In this document: one piece after another, positions 44,849-54,255 of the stretch
How the letters are laid out: the number at the start of each line of letters is the position of its first letter
Numbering within the stretch: position 1 is the stretch's first letter
Assembly (NCBI GenBank): GCA_020348925.1
Contig: CP070758.1
Span: 2,189,177-2,253,176 of the forward strand
DNA from: Gemmatimonadota bacterium
Lineage (GTDB): Bacteria; JBHIER01; G020348925
Direction of reading: 5' to 3'
Length of the DNA stretch: 64,000 nucleotides
Notes under the pieces: model-generated
What the model was told of the DNA's origin: nothing
Database searches by the model: none
What the model saw: only the letters and a program-made list of their open reading frames with translations
Translations under genes and position numbers: made by a program

Positions 44849-44858
44849 GAAAACTCCA

Positions 44859-46373
44859 TCAGCTCGAAGCGATCTCCCACTTGCCAACCGTGTGCCACGG
44901 AGTGACCACCGCCTCTCGAAAACGGTTCGTACTCTTTGAAGGGGAAGCCTCTTTCATTGAGGCAATGGCTGCCGCGGCCAAGGCGACGTTGAGGCTTTCC
45001 CCGTTTTGGCCCTCTCCCCAATCGGCCATATGTCTCTCGATAAAGCTGGTGTATGTCCGGCCCGCAGCAAACTCGGGATGGGCGATAACGTCCCGCAGAA
45101 ACCCAACGGTCGTCCGAATGCCCAAAATGGTCAGTTCGGACAGGGCCGAAATCATCCGTTTACACGCAACATCCCTGTCCTCTCCCCAGACAATGAGCTT
45201 GGACAGAATGGGATCGTAATGGACCGGAACCGTCCAGCCTGAGTAAATGCCGCAGTCGTGCCGCACACCCGGGCCCGATGGCTCCTGCAGAAAGAGAATT
45301 TTTCCGGGAGAAGGCATGAAATTGTTCTCCGGATTCTCGGCATAAATTCGGCACTCGATGGCATGTCCCAGTTGGGTCACATCCTCCTGGCGAAGGGACA
45401 ATGTATCGCCGGAGGCGACGCGGATCTGCTGATGAACGAGATCGATGCCTGTGACCAACTCCGTCACCGGATGCTCGACCTGAAGCCGGGCATTCACCTC
45501 AAGAAAGTAGAAATTTCCCTCCCGGTCGAGAAGGAACTCCACCGTGCCGGCGTTGGAATACTCCGAAGCTCTGACCACTTTGAGGGCGGTCTCTCCCATC
45601 TTTGTTCTCAGATTATCGTCCAGGGCCGGCGATGGTGTTTCCTCGATAATCTTCTGATGGCGTCGCTGGATTGAACACTCCCGCTCGAAGAGATGAACCG
45701 CCTGACCGTGCTTATCGGCCAGGATCTGAAACTCAATATGGCGCGGTTCTTCGATATATTTTTCGATGTACACCGACGCATCCCCGAAGGCCGATTTGGC
45801 CTCTCTCATTCCCCCCTCAACGGCCTCTTGCAGTTCGTTCTCCGACCCGACCACCCGCATGCCCTTGCCCCCACCCCCGGCCGAGGCCTTGATCAATACT
45901 GGATAGCCAATCTTTTCGGCCTCTTCAACAAAGTCATCGGTCCCGCCACCCTTGTGCATCATGCCTGGAATAATGGGCACCCCTGCAGCGATCATGGTCT
46001 CGCGGGAAGCAACCTTATCACCCACCAGTTTCAACGCCTTTGAATCCGGGCCGATAAAGGTGATGTCCTCCTCCTCACACCGCTGGGCGAAGAGATGGTT
46101 CTCAGCCAGAAAACCGTAGCCCGGATGGATGGCGTCAGCCCCCGTGGCCTTGGCCGTATTGACGATTGTCTCAATATTGAGATAACTTTGAAGTGGGGCC
46201 GGTGGTCCGATACAGATCGCCTCGTCGGCAACCTGAACATGGAGTGACTCCCGATCCACCTCGGAATATACCGCCACCGTCGGGATTCCCAGCTCCCGGC
46301 ATCCCCTAATTATGCGAACCGCAATCTCCCCGCGGTTGGCTATTAAAATCTTTTTAATCACAAAATTATTCAT
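44859..46373 (-). CDS. accC: Biotin carboxylase subunit (acyl-CoA carboxylase alpha)
   Basis: 504 residues. ATP-dependent carboxylation of biotin. It shows ILIANRGEIAVRIIRGC at the start, HPGYGFLAEN, the ATP-grasp loop KASAGGGGKGMRVV, HLFERECSIQRRHQKI, FLEVNARLQVEHPVTE and the FMPSPGKI segment of the C-terminal domain. The fusion to a biotin domain usual in methylcrotonyl- or propionyl-CoA carboxylase alpha chains is absent; the last 50 residues are a short extension rich in Ala/Ser. With the beta subunit at 48224-49831 and the separate carrier protein it should form a methylcrotonyl-CoA carboxylase. ATG 46373 is the likely start, although the ribosome site is weak, so coupling to the upstream zinc-ribbon gene (27 nt) is plausible. 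Confidence 0.94.
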   Translation of the reverse strand: MNNFVIKKILIANRGEIAVRIIRGCRELGIPTVAVYSEVDRESLHVQVADEAICIGPPAPLQSYLNIETIVNTAKATGADAIHPGYGFLAENHLFAQRCEEEDITFIGPDSKALKLVGDKVASRETMIAAGVPIIPGMMHKGGGTDDFVEEAEKIGYPVLIKASAGGGGKGMRVVGSENELQEAVEGGMREAKSAFGDASVYIEKYIEEPRHIEFQILADKHGQAVHLFERECSIQRRHQKIIEETPSPALDDNLRTKMGETALKVVRASEYSNAGTVEFLLDREGNFYFLEVNARLQVEHPVTELVTGIDLVHQQIRVASGDTLSLRQEDVTQLGHAIECRIYAENPENNFMPSPGKILFLQEPSGPGVRHDCGIYSGWTVPVHYDPILSKLIVWGEDRDVACKRMISALSELTILGIRTTVGFLRDVIAHPEFAAGRTYTSFIERHMADWGEGQNGESLNVALAAAAIASMKEASPSKSTNRFREAVVTPWHTVGKWEIASS

Positions 46374-46400
46374 CAAAGGTCAGATGAAGGCTGAGATCGT

Positions 46401-46913
46401 TCACCCCGCAACAGGCGGTATAGTTTCAATAATGCGGTACAGTAGAAGCTTCGATATGACCACAAGATCTTTCGCTTCGGCGAAGAAACCCTTCTTTGGA
46501 TGCAATAGTTGTCTCGCCTCCTCTTCAAAAGCCTTGAAGTATGAAGCCAGGGAAAACTCCTTCTTCAGTTCCTCCAAATGGGAGATAAGTGTATCAAACT
46601 CCCCCTTATCAAGCCAAACTCCCTGGCATGTGGGGCAGATGTCAAGGGGAAGGTCCGCATACCCAGCGTAATTGATGACACTCATATTCTCATGACACTT
46701 CGGACAGGAACGTTCGCCCTGTTCGGTCGAAAGTTTCTCTGTGTCCGCCCAGAGTGAAAAATCGAAGCCTTCGAGCTTTCGATCCTTTTCATTCTTGGCC
46801 CGCTCCAGCTCCCCCTTGTCGAACCACAATCCGTCGCACTGCTCGCAGTGGTCGAGAACAATACCTTTAAAGTCGTGACGTTTTAAATCAACCCGGCAGT
46901 TAGGACATTTCAT
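46401..46913 (-). CDS. Protein with two TFIIB-type zinc ribbons
   Basis: 170 residues. Two zf-TFIIB units: MKCPNCRVDLKR...CEQCDGLWFDKGELER (1-40) and CPKCHENMSV...CPTCQGVWLDKGEFDTL (70-112). The C-terminal part is helical and hydrophobic near the end. These small proteins are common and poorly understood; they may bind nucleic acid or help assemble complexes. It lies 16 nt after the PPOX-family gene and 27 nt before accC. No role in carboxylase function is known. Confidence 0.88.
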   Translation of the reverse strand: MKCPNCRVDLKRHDFKGIVLDHCEQCDGLWFDKGELERAKNEKDRKLEGFDFSLWADTEKLSTEQGERSCPKCHENMSVINYAGYADLPLDICPTCQGVWLDKGEFDTLISHLEELKKEFSLASYFKAFEEEARQLLHPKKGFFAEAKDLVVISKLLLYRIIETIPPVAG

Positions 46914-46929
46914 GGGACCGCTTCCACTG

Positions 46930-47358
46930 TTATTCAGCCCGGTAGATATCGGGCTGCATTTTCCCAGGACTCATCAATTCGATGACCGACGGCGTTATTT
47001 TCAGGACGACGAGATTCGGATCATCGGGTCCGGAGAAGTAGGCTTTTAATTGATCGGACCAGAACCTCTTTTTCGTCTCAGCATCATCCAACACCTCTGC
47101 CGCGGCAGCAATATTCAGGTACGCGTGCTCCATATCGTTCGGATCGGCCCCAAGAATAACGTGGACATTGGGATCCGCCTTGATCTGGGCCACCTTGCGG
47201 GATTGAACAAAGGTGTTCACGTACAACGTCAGGTCGTCGGTCCCGTGGGTCATGACATAGCGAACCCACGGCCGATCATCCTTGATGGTGGCCAATGAGG
47301 CCAGGTGCGAACCTTTCAAAACGTCCAGGATCTTCTGCTTCAGCTCAGTTTCTTCCAT
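46930..47358 (-). CDS. Pyridoxamine 5'-phosphate oxidase family protein
   Basis: 142 residues with the split-barrel flavin fold: LASLATIKDDRPWVRYVM, DLTLYVNTFVQSRKVAQIKA, NVHVILGA. It is the short general-stress-protein-26 type and lacks the C-terminal part of true PdxH, so it probably binds FMN, F420 or heme and reduces a small molecule. It starts at ATG 47358 after GGGGGAAGGAA. It is 35 nt after the hydratase gene and 16 nt before the zinc-ribbon gene, inside the carboxylase operon. The physiological substrate is unknown. Confidence 0.87.
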   Translation of the reverse strand: MEETELKQKILDVLKGSHLASLATIKDDRPWVRYVMTHGTDDLTLYVNTFVQSRKVAQIKADPNVHVILGADPNDMEHAYLNIAAAAEVLDDAETKKRFWSDQLKAYFSGPDDPNLVVLKITPSVIELMSPGKMQPDIYRAE

Positions 47359-47393
47359 TTCCTTCCCCCTTTTTCGTAAGTCTCCGCTCTCTG

Positions 47394-48191
47394 CTAATCA
47401 ACGGACCACTTCGGTTTTCTTTTCTCAAAGAATGCGGACATCCCTTCCTGCGCCTCCGCCCCCTCCCTCAATTTGGCCAGGACGTCGGCCGTATAGGCCC
47501 TTGCCTCTTCAAAATCCAGTTGAGGAACCTGTTGCAGCAGCTGTTTGCAGACATGGAGGGCATAGGGTCCACTGGAGAGCAGTTGCTTGACTCTCTCTCC
47601 GACAGCTGCATCGAGCTCCCCCTCGGGAACGACCTGATTCACAAGACCCGATTCCAAGGCTCTCTGGGCGGTGAGCCGCTCCCCGGTCAGAAAGAACTCC
47701 CGGCACCTGCTCTCGCCGACCCGACGGACCACGTAAGGAGAGATGCAGGCCGGGACGACACCGATCTTCACCTCGCTGAAACTGAAAACGGCGGATTCGG
47801 CGGCGATGGCCAGGTCACACACGGCTACAAAGCCTGTCCCCCCACCGATGGCAGGCCCGTTGATTCGAGCAATCGTAGGCTTCGGTGATGAATACATACT
47901 GTACATCAATTCCGCAAGTCTGAGGGTGTCCTCGAAATTTTCTTGATACGAGTATCCCTGTATCCTCTTCATCCAGTGAAGATCCGCACCAGCACAGTAA
48001 CATGTCCCACGACCCGTTAAAACAACGACTCTGACATCATCTCGCCCCGCAATATTGTCAAATACTTCCAGCAACTCTCCGATCATAACGTCATTGAACG
48101 CGTTGCGTATCTCTGGGCGGTTCAATGTCACCCTGGCAACCAGATCCTCAACAGTGTACAGGATGGTCTCGTATTCTTTTTTCTCAGCCAT
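47394..48191 (-). CDS. liuC: Methylglutaconyl-CoA hydratase-like enoyl-CoA hydratase
   Basis: 265 residues of the crotonase fold. Oxyanion-hole elements are CYCAGADLHWMKRIQGYS and GPAIGGGTGFVAVCDLAIAA, followed by FSFSEVKIGVVPACISPYVV. The GADLxWMKR and SEVKxGxxPAxISPYV words are those of LiuC/AUH, which hydrates 3-methylglutaconyl-CoA to HMG-CoA in leucine and isovalerate breakdown. The position directly after the methylcrotonyl-CoA carboxylase beta gene (32 nt) supports this. The product HMG-CoA can then be taken by the synthase encoded upstream. A general enoyl-CoA hydratase is the alternative. Confidence 0.88.
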   Translation of the reverse strand: MAEKKEYETILYTVEDLVARVTLNRPEIRNAFNDVMIGELLEVFDNIAGRDDVRVVVLTGRGTCYCAGADLHWMKRIQGYSYQENFEDTLRLAELMYSMYSSPKPTIARINGPAIGGGTGFVAVCDLAIAAESAVFSFSEVKIGVVPACISPYVVRRVGESRCREFFLTGERLTAQRALESGLVNQVVPEGELDAAVGERVKQLLSSGPYALHVCKQLLQQVPQLDFEEARAYTADVLAKLREGAEAQEGMSAFFEKRKPKWSVD

Positions 48192-48223
48192 GTATTGTCC
48201 CCAGATAGTCTTTGAAACTACAG

Positions 48224-49831
48224 CTACATTCGAAAGACACCGAATCGGTGATCAGGAACTGGTGCATTCAGAGCCATGGATATGCCCAGTCCGAGGCATG
48301 TCCGCGTATCCAGGGGATCGATGATGCCGTCGTCCCACAGCCTCGCCGTGCTGTAATAGGGGCTCCCCTCCTCCTCATACTTTCTCAGCGTCGGCTCTTT
48401 GAACTTCTCCTGCTCCTTATCACTCATCGTCTTGCCTTCGGCCGCCAGCTGAGCGAGCTTAACGGTCAGAAGAACATTGGACGCCTGTTCGCCCCCCATG
48501 ACGGAGATACGGGCGTTGGGCCACATCCACAGAATCCGCGGGAAATAGCCCCTCCCGCACATGGCATAATTTCCAGCTCCGTAGGAACCGCCGAAGATGA
48601 CCGTGAAGCGGGGCACCTGGGCCGTGGCCACGGCGTGGACCATCTTCGCTCCGTCTTTGGCGATGCCTCCATGTTCGTACTGTTTGCCGACGATAAATCC
48701 GGTGATATTCTGCAAGAAGAGAAGGGGGATCTTTCGGACGGCACACATGGAGACAAAATGAGCCCCCTTTTGGGCGCTCTCCGAGAAGAGGACGCCGTTA
48801 TTGGCCACAATGCCCACCGGATACCCCATGATGCGGGCATAGCCGGTAACGAGGGTCGTTCCGTACCGCTCCTTGAATTCGTGAAAGCGGCTGCCGTCAA
48901 CGATCCGGGCGATAACCTCCCGACTGTCGAACGGTCTTCTCAAATCTTTGGGAACGATGCCGTATATCTCCTCCGGATCGTAGTAGGGGTCCTCCGGTTC
49001 ATCCCGCTCCAAGTCGAACTTCCGGGGGATCGGGATATTCTCAACGACGTTGCGGCACAATTCGATGGCATGCTCGTCATTCAGGGCAAAATGATCGGAG
49101 ACACCGGATATTCTCGTGTGAACATCGCCCCCACCCAGCTCCTCGGGCGTCACATCGACCCCGGTGGCCGCTTTCACCAGCGGGGGTCCGCCGATGAAGA
49201 TGGTGCCCTGTTCTTTGACGATGATGGTCTCATCACTCATAGCCGGCACGTAGGCCCCGCCGGCCGTACACGATCCCATGACAACCGAAATCTGCGGGAT
49301 ACCGAGGGCTGAAAGCCGGGCCTGGTTGTAAAAGATTCGACCAAAATGCTCCTTGTCCGGAAAGACTCCGGCCTGCAAGGGCAGAAAGACACCCCCCGAG
49401 TCCACCAGATAGATGCACGGCAGTCGGTTCTCGAGAGCCACTTCCTGGGCCCGGACATGTTTTCTGACCGTCTCGGGGAAGTAGGTCCCACCTTTCACAG
49501 TGGCATCATTGGCCACAATGAGGACCTCTTTTCCATGAACCACTCCAATGCCGGTGACAATACCGGCGCAGGGAGCCTCATTGTGGTACAAACCATATGC
49601 GCACAGGGGACTCAACTCCAAGAACGGTGTATTCTTATCCAGTAAACGGTCAAGGCGTTCCCGAACGGTCAATTTTCCTCTGGCCTTGTGTTTCTCAACG
49701 GCCTTGGCCGGTCCACCCTTCTTCACTTCGGCCAATCGTTCTTGAAGCTCGGACACGACCCGACGCATGTGCTCCCGATTTTCCTGGAACTCAGGGCTGG
49801 CTGTGTCTATATGAGATTCGATTCGATACAT
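48224..49831 (-). CDS. liuB: Methylcrotonyl-CoA carboxylase-type carboxyltransferase (beta) subunit
   Basis: 535 residues with two crotonase-like carboxyltransferase domains. Features are [15 protein letters not shown] near the N-terminus, [20 protein letters not shown], the oxyanion segments [13 protein letters not shown] and [15 protein letters not shown], and in the second domain [27 protein letters not shown] and [16 protein letters not shown]. The end ([19 protein letters not shown]) is characteristic of methylcrotonyl-CoA rather than acetyl- or propionyl-CoA carboxylases. It transfers carboxyl from biotin to 3-methylcrotonyl-CoA, or the reverse. It lies 36 nt after the DUF35 gene and so joins the HMG-CoA synthase trio to the leucine-type set. 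Confidence 0.94.
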   Translation of the reverse strand: MYRIESHIDTASPEFQENREHMRRVVSELQERLAEVKKGGPAKAVEKHKARGKLTVRERLDRLLDKNTPFLELSPLCAYGLYHNEAPCAGIVTGIGVVHGKEVLIVANDATVKGGTYFPETVRKHVRAQEVALENRLPCIYLVDSGGVFLPLQAGVFPDKEHFGRIFYNQARLSALGIPQISVVMGSCTAGGAYVPAMSDETIIVKEQGTIFIGGPPLVKAATGVDVTPEELGGGDVHTRISGVSDHFALNDEHAIELCRNVVENIPIPRKFDLERDEPEDPYYDPEEIYGIVPKDLRRPFDSREVIARIVDGSRFHEFKERYGTTLVTGYARIMGYPVGIVANNGVLFSESAQKGAHFVSMCAVRKIPLLFLQNITGFIVGKQYEHGGIAKDGAKMVHAVATAQVPRFTVIFGGSYGAGNYAMCGRGYFPRILWMWPNARISVMGGEQASNVLLTVKLAQLAAEGKTMSDKEQEKFKEPTLRKYEEEGSPYYSTARLWDDGIIDPLDTRTCLGLGISMALNAPVPDHRFGVFRM

Positions 49832-49867
49832 GTGGATGCTTCGCTTTTCGGTGGAACTTAAAAAGGA

Positions 49868-50260
49868 TCACACCGGAACACATTTGTATCCGTAACAGAG
49901 GATGCCCGCTTCACCCACAGTCTGGATCCGACGAAATTCGACCTTCACCTTCTGGCCGATCTCCAGATGCTCCACGTCGCAGTCAACGACCTGAGCTGTC
50001 AGTCGCACGCCGTCATTCAATTCGACGATCCCGATCGCATAGGGCGCTTCATCGACAAATTGGCTCGGGGCCACGCGAATGACGGTGAACGTCTGCAACG
50101 TCCCCTCATCCTTCAGACGGACGATCTCGAATTCCCTGGCCCCGCACGCACAGACCAACCTCGGAGGGAAATAGGTCTTCCCGCAGCGGGTACATTTGCC
50201 CGCCTCCAGTCTGTACCTTTGAGGAATTTCACGCCAGTATCTCGCTGGTGTCACCATCAC
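49868..50260 (-). CDS. DUF35 OB-fold/zinc-ribbon protein of the HMG-CoA synthase complex
   Basis: 130 residues. An N-terminal rubredoxin-like zinc ribbon ([18 protein letters not shown]) is followed by an OB fold ([30 protein letters not shown]). In archaea DUF35 proteins bridge acetoacetyl-CoA thiolase and HMG-CoA synthase and share one CoA-binding site, which lets the endergonic thiolase step be drained directly. The gene overlaps the thiolase stop by 4 nt (ATGA) and lies directly after the synthase-thiolase pair, the same order as in archaea. I therefore read it as the third subunit of that complex. Confidence 0.92.
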   Translation of the reverse strand: MMVTPARYWREIPQRYRLEAGKCTRCGKTYFPPRLVCACGAREFEIVRLKDEGTLQTFTVIRVAPSQFVDEAPYAIGIVELNDGVRLTAQVVDCDVEHLEIGQKVKVEFRRIQTVGEAGILCYGYKCVPV

Positions 50261-51414
50261 TGCACCTCCAATATATGCACAAGGGTGCTGCCACCACTGC
50301 CGCCCATATTCTGCGTCAATCCAACCCGGGCACCCTCAACTTGTCGTTTGTCCGCCTCTCCGCGAAGCTGTTTCACAATCTCAACAACCTGGGCCACACC
50401 TGTGGCTCCCACAGGATGGCCCTTGGCCTTGAGGCCCCCGCTGGCATTCACCGGTATCTTTCCCCCCAGAGCCGTCAGTCCGCTCTCGGCCGCCGTCCCC
50501 CCTTTGCCCTTCTCAATGAACCCCAAAGCCTCAATGACACAAATCTCCGCTATGGTGAAACAGTCATGCACTTCGGCCAAATCGATATCCTCGGGCTTCT
50601 TACCGGCCATCTGATAGGCAGCTTCCCCTGCCTTGGCCGTAGCGTTCAAGGTCGTAACATCGTCACGGCTGTGGAGGGCTATGGTATCTGTGGCATGACC
50701 GACCCCGGTTATTTTCACGACCGGCTTATCCGTTAGGGTCTTAGCCATATCAAGGGGACACAGGATAACGGCAGCGGCCCCGTCTGTGATGGGCGAGCAA
50801 TCGAGGATCCTGAGCGGGTCCGCCACCATGACAGAGCTCAGGACACCCTCAACCGTCACCTCGAACGGATACTGAGCCAACGGATTCAAGGCTCCGTGCC
50901 GATGATTCTTGACCGCGACATGAGCCAGTTGTTCTCGTGTCGTTCCATAGGTGTGCATATGGGCCCGGGCCATCATCGCATAGAGACCCGGAAAGGTAAC
51001 TCCATGAAATCCTTCATATTCTTGATCGGCCGCCGTGGAAAGGGCGTAAGTGGCCTGATCCCCACCGACGTCGGTCATTTTTTCCACACCGGAGACGAGA
51101 ACGATATCGCTGAAGCCCGCGGCCACTTCGAGAAAACCCTGCTTGACGGCCAGACCACCGGAAGCACACGCCGATTCGACTCTTGCCGCGGGAATAGGGC
51201 CCATGCCCAGGTAATCGGCCAGCTGGGAGGCCAGATGTTCCTGCCCGACAAAGAGTGCGCTGGTCATGCATCCCACATACATCGAATCGATGTGATCGAC
51301 GCCGGCATCATCGATGGCCAAGAGGGCTGTCTCCACAAAGATATCCCTGAGGGCTTTGTCCCACAGCTCCCCCCATTTCGTCATACCGATTCCAATGACT
51401 GCTACATCCCTCAT
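50257..51414 (-). CDS. Acetoacetyl-CoA thiolase of the archaeal/SCP-x type
   Basis: 385 residues from ATG 51414 after AGGAGAAGGATA. It belongs to the SCP2-thiolase-like branch, not the FadA/AtoB branch of the other three thiolases: it starts [16 protein letters not shown], has the nucleophile Cys83 in [14 protein letters not shown], and later [17 protein letters not shown] and [17 protein letters not shown] with the catalytic His. This is the thiolase that in archaea forms a complex with HMG-CoA synthase and DUF35. It lies 10 nt after the synthase gene and overlaps DUF35 by 4 nt. It can make acetoacetyl-CoA for the synthase or cleave it in the reverse direction. Confidence 0.92.
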   Translation of the reverse strand: MRDVAVIGIGMTKWGELWDKALRDIFVETALLAIDDAGVDHIDSMYVGCMTSALFVGQEHLASQLADYLGMGPIPAARVESACASGGLAVKQGFLEVAAGFSDIVLVSGVEKMTDVGGDQATYALSTAADQEYEGFHGVTFPGLYAMMARAHMHTYGTTREQLAHVAVKNHRHGALNPLAQYPFEVTVEGVLSSVMVADPLRILDCSPITDGAAAVILCPLDMAKTLTDKPVVKITGVGHATDTIALHSRDDVTTLNATAKAGEAAYQMAGKKPEDIDLAEVHDCFTIAEICVIEALGFIEKGKGGTAAESGLTALGGKIPVNASGGLKAKGHPVGATGVAQVVEIVKQLRGEADKRQVEGARVGLTQNMGGSGGSTLVHILEVQ

Positions 51415-51424
51415 TATCCTTCTC

Positions 51425-52474
51425 CTATTCAGTAATCTTGTTGATTTTGCCTCGAAATTTCGCGTAGGTCCCGTATTCAAGATAATTCTTGTTGCTGTCC
51501 AGCATCACCCTCGTCTTCGGTGCCATATCACGCACCTCTTCGATTCGGTCAGTGACGGTGAAGATGAACCCATCGCTGCCAGCCCCGGAACCATAGGAGC
51601 ACATCAGAATTTTGTCTCCCGGAACGGCGATATCCAACGTGGCCGTCAAGCCCATGGGCGATGAACCGGAATAGGTGTTGCCCAGCTTCGGAACCAGCCA
51701 GCCCGGCTCAATCTGTTCCCGCTTGAAGCCCAGCATCTTGCCGACCCTCATGGGAAACTTTCCGTTGGGCTGATGGAATATGGCGTAGGCGAAATCCTCG
51801 GGCTTCATTTGGGCCTTCTCCATGATGCCCCTGGCACATCCGGTGATGTGTTTGAAATAGGCCGGCTCACCTGTGAATCGGCTGGCATGCCGGGGATAAT
51901 ACTGATACTCCCGTCGCCAGAAATCGGGCGTATCGGTCATAAAGGCGTAAGTCAGATCGACGGAGGCAACAATATTCTGCTTCCCGAAGATGAAGGCCGC
52001 TGCTCCCGCCGAGGCTGCATATTCTAAGGCGTCACCCGGGGCTCCCTGGGACGTATCCGCACCGATGGCCAGACCGTAAGAGATGTGTCCTGCCTCAACC
52101 TGACTGAGAACGACGTACATACCCTCCGAGCCGGCCTTACAGGCAAACTCAAAATCGGCCGTATGGACCTCCGGCGTCGCTCCCAGAGCTTCGGCCACTA
52201 CTGTTCCGCTCGGTTTCACGGCATACGGATGGGATTCCGAACCGATATAGACAGCTCCGATCTCTTGGGGATCGATCCCCGCTCGCCGTAATGCATGTTT
52301 CGAAGCCTCAACCGACATCGTGATCGTATCCTGATCCGGGGATGGTACGGACTTCTCTTCCAACATCAATCCTCTCTTGTAGCTCGGTGCATCTGCGCCC
52401 CACACCTTGGCAATCTCTTCCACTCGAATTCTATTTCTCGGCATGTAGGCACCATAGCCAACAATTCCAACCAC
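51425..52474 (-). CDS. Hydroxymethylglutaryl-CoA synthase, archaeal type
   Basis: 349 residues, the length of the archaeal enzyme (eukaryotic and Firmicute ones are longer). Condenses acetyl-CoA with acetoacetyl-CoA, or runs in reverse. It shows [13 protein letters not shown] (79-91) with Glu80, nucleophile Cys112 in [12 protein letters not shown], a later FHQPNGKFP with the catalytic His, and [15 protein letters not shown] 52474 has AGGAGG five bases upstream and is the likely start. It is the first gene of the HMGCS-thiolase-DUF35 trio, 43 nt after recJ. In a bacterium this operon is unusual. Without mevalonate genes nearby but with leucine-type enzymes directly downstream, a catabolic use (HMG-CoA to acetyl-CoA) is as likely as isoprenoid synthesis. 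Confidence 0.93.
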   Translation of the reverse strand: MVGIVGYGAYMPRNRIRVEEIAKVWGADAPSYKRGLMLEEKSVPSPDQDTITMSVEASKHALRRAGIDPQEIGAVYIGSESHPYAVKPSGTVVAEALGATPEVHTADFEFACKAGSEGMYVVLSQVEAGHISYGLAIGADTSQGAPGDALEYAASAGAAAFIFGKQNIVASVDLTYAFMTDTPDFWRREYQYYPRHASRFTGEPAYFKHITGCARGIMEKAQMKPEDFAYAIFHQPNGKFPMRVGKMLGFKREQIEPGWLVPKLGNTYSGSSPMGLTATLDIAVPGDKILMCSYGSGAGSDGFIFTVTDRIEEVRDMAPKTRVMLDSNKNYLEYGTYAKFRGKINKITE

Positions 52475-52517
52475 ATTTGCCTCCTTTTTGATGCTGTGTT
52501 TCTCCAGACATTAGAAG

Positions 52518-54218
52518 TTACTTCAAATCACGAATCCTTAATTGAAAATTGGCATTCCCCTCCCATTCGTTCTTCTCCAAAACATAGGCCATATCAAGAT
52601 TCGGCTCACCTGGTGCGATGCGGTACAGGAGGTTCCCCATGCCGAAGCCTATTGCCTCGAAAATTCTCATATTTTGTCGAACTTTGAATTTCAAATGATT
52701 GTTGCCCACAATACGTGGCGTCCCAACAACTTCAACATTTCGGGAAACGAATATCGGTTTCATATTCTGGGGACCAAAAGGGGCGAAGAGGTTGAGCAGA
52801 CGGTAGAGTCTATCATCAATCTCCGACAGTGAAATTTCCCCATCAATCCTCAGAATCGGAGCCAACTGTTCCTGTGTCAGCATTTTTTTCGTTATCCGGT
52901 CAAAGCACATCCGGAATTGCTCCAATTTGTCACGCTCGATCTTCAGTCCGGCCGCATATTTATGTCCCCCAAAACCGATAAGGCAATCCTTACATTCCTG
53001 GAGGGCATCATAGAGATCGAAGCCTTGAATGCTCCTGGCCGAACCCTTTCCAACTGGTCCATCATAGGAGATGAGGATCGTCGGGCGATAGAATCTCTCG
53101 ATAATGCGTGAGGCAACAATCCCGATCACGCCCGGATGCCAGTGCGAAGAGGCCAGAACGATGGTCCATGTATTGTCAAGATCAATATTCCGATCGATCA
53201 TTTCCAAAGCCTCTTCAAAGGTTCGATCGTCAATCTCTCTCCGCTTCCTGTTCTCCTCTTCGAGAACCTGAGCCAAGTCCTTTGCCTCTGAGAGGTCCTC
53301 AGTCGTGAGCAATCTCACTCCTCTTCGGGCATCTCCCATCCTTCCTCCGGCATTCAACCTTGGGGCTAAAATGAAAACCACCTGTCCGGTTCCCAGTTCC
53401 TTGCCTTTCAATCCCACCATTTCAATCAAAGCCTGAATACCCAAATTATTACTGCTGGTGATCCTCTGAAGCCCGTACTTGACGAGGATGCGATTTTCCC
53501 CCCAGAGAGGTACAATATCCGCGGTACTTCCCAAGGCTACGAGGTCTAAATACTCCAAAGGATCTTCCTCCTGACGCCCCAACCTCAGCGAAACCCCCTG
53601 TATGAGCTTATATGCAACGCCTACTCCGGCCAATTCCTTAAAAGGATATTCGCAATCTGGCCGTTTGGGATCGAGGACTGCCAGAGCGCGGGGTAGATCG
53701 GCCCCCGTTTCGTGGTGATCGGTCACTATCATATCGATACCCAGATCCAGGGCCAAGGCGACTTCATCAAAAGCCTTGATACCGCAGTCAACCGAAATGA
53801 TAAGATTGACCCCTGCCTGTTTTGCCTGCTGGATGCCTGTATTCGAGATCCCATATCCCTCGCTGAGACGATCGGGTATGTAAAAAGTTGTTTCGACTCC
53901 ACAAGTTTTCAAGAACCGCATCAGCATGGCGACTGCCGTGACACCATCGACATCGTAGTCCCCATAGACCATGACTTTCTCTTTCCCCTCAATTGCCTGA
54001 CAAATCCGATCCACCGCTCTGCCCATATCCCTCATAGCGAATGGATCGCAGAGATCGTCCAACGATGGGCGCAGGAACGTTCGCGATTCTTCAAAGGTCG
54101 AAATACCGCGATTCAAGAGAATCCGAGCAACAATTGGGGGGACCTTCAGCTTCCCCGCCAACGTTTTCATCCGCTCATGATCGGCGGCGTCGGGGAAAAG
54201 CCAGCGCATCCCTGACAT
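52518..54218 (-). CDS. recJ: Single-stranded-DNA-specific exonuclease RecJ
   Basis: About 566 residues. A 5'-3' exonuclease in recombination and mismatch repair. DHH-family motifs are visible: VYGDYDVDGVTAVAML (motif I), SVDCGI (II), IVTDHHETGADLP (III, near residue 166), GSTADIVPL (IV), with RLNAGGRMGDARRGVRLL. The DHHA1 part carries the GFGGHKYAAGL segment, and a C-terminal OB fold follows. The frame is open to 54299, but that extension would lie inside the 3' end of the RNase P RNA, so I set the start at ATG 54218 (MSGMRWLFPD). ATG 54209 is also possible. The HMG-CoA synthase gene follows after 43 nt. Confidence 0.93.
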   Translation of the reverse strand: MSGMRWLFPDAADHERMKTLAGKLKVPPIVARILLNRGISTFEESRTFLRPSLDDLCDPFAMRDMGRAVDRICQAIEGKEKVMVYGDYDVDGVTAVAMLMRFLKTCGVETTFYIPDRLSEGYGISNTGIQQAKQAGVNLIISVDCGIKAFDEVALALDLGIDMIVTDHHETGADLPRALAVLDPKRPDCEYPFKELAGVGVAYKLIQGVSLRLGRQEEDPLEYLDLVALGSTADIVPLWGENRILVKYGLQRITSSNNLGIQALIEMVGLKGKELGTGQVVFILAPRLNAGGRMGDARRGVRLLTTEDLSEAKDLAQVLEEENRKRREIDDRTFEEALEMIDRNIDLDNTWTIVLASSHWHPGVIGIVASRIIERFYRPTILISYDGPVGKGSARSIQGFDLYDALQECKDCLIGFGGHKYAAGLKIERDKLEQFRMCFDRITKKMLTQEQLAPILRIDGEISLSEIDDRLYRLLNLFAPFGPQNMKPIFVSRNVEVVGTPRIVGNNHLKFKVRQNMRIFEAIGFGMGNLLYRIAPGEPNLDMAYVLEKNEWEGNANFQLRIRDLK

Positions 54219-54255
54219 TTTTCGTTCCATGCAGTTGTTGAGCATTGGTTTCAGG

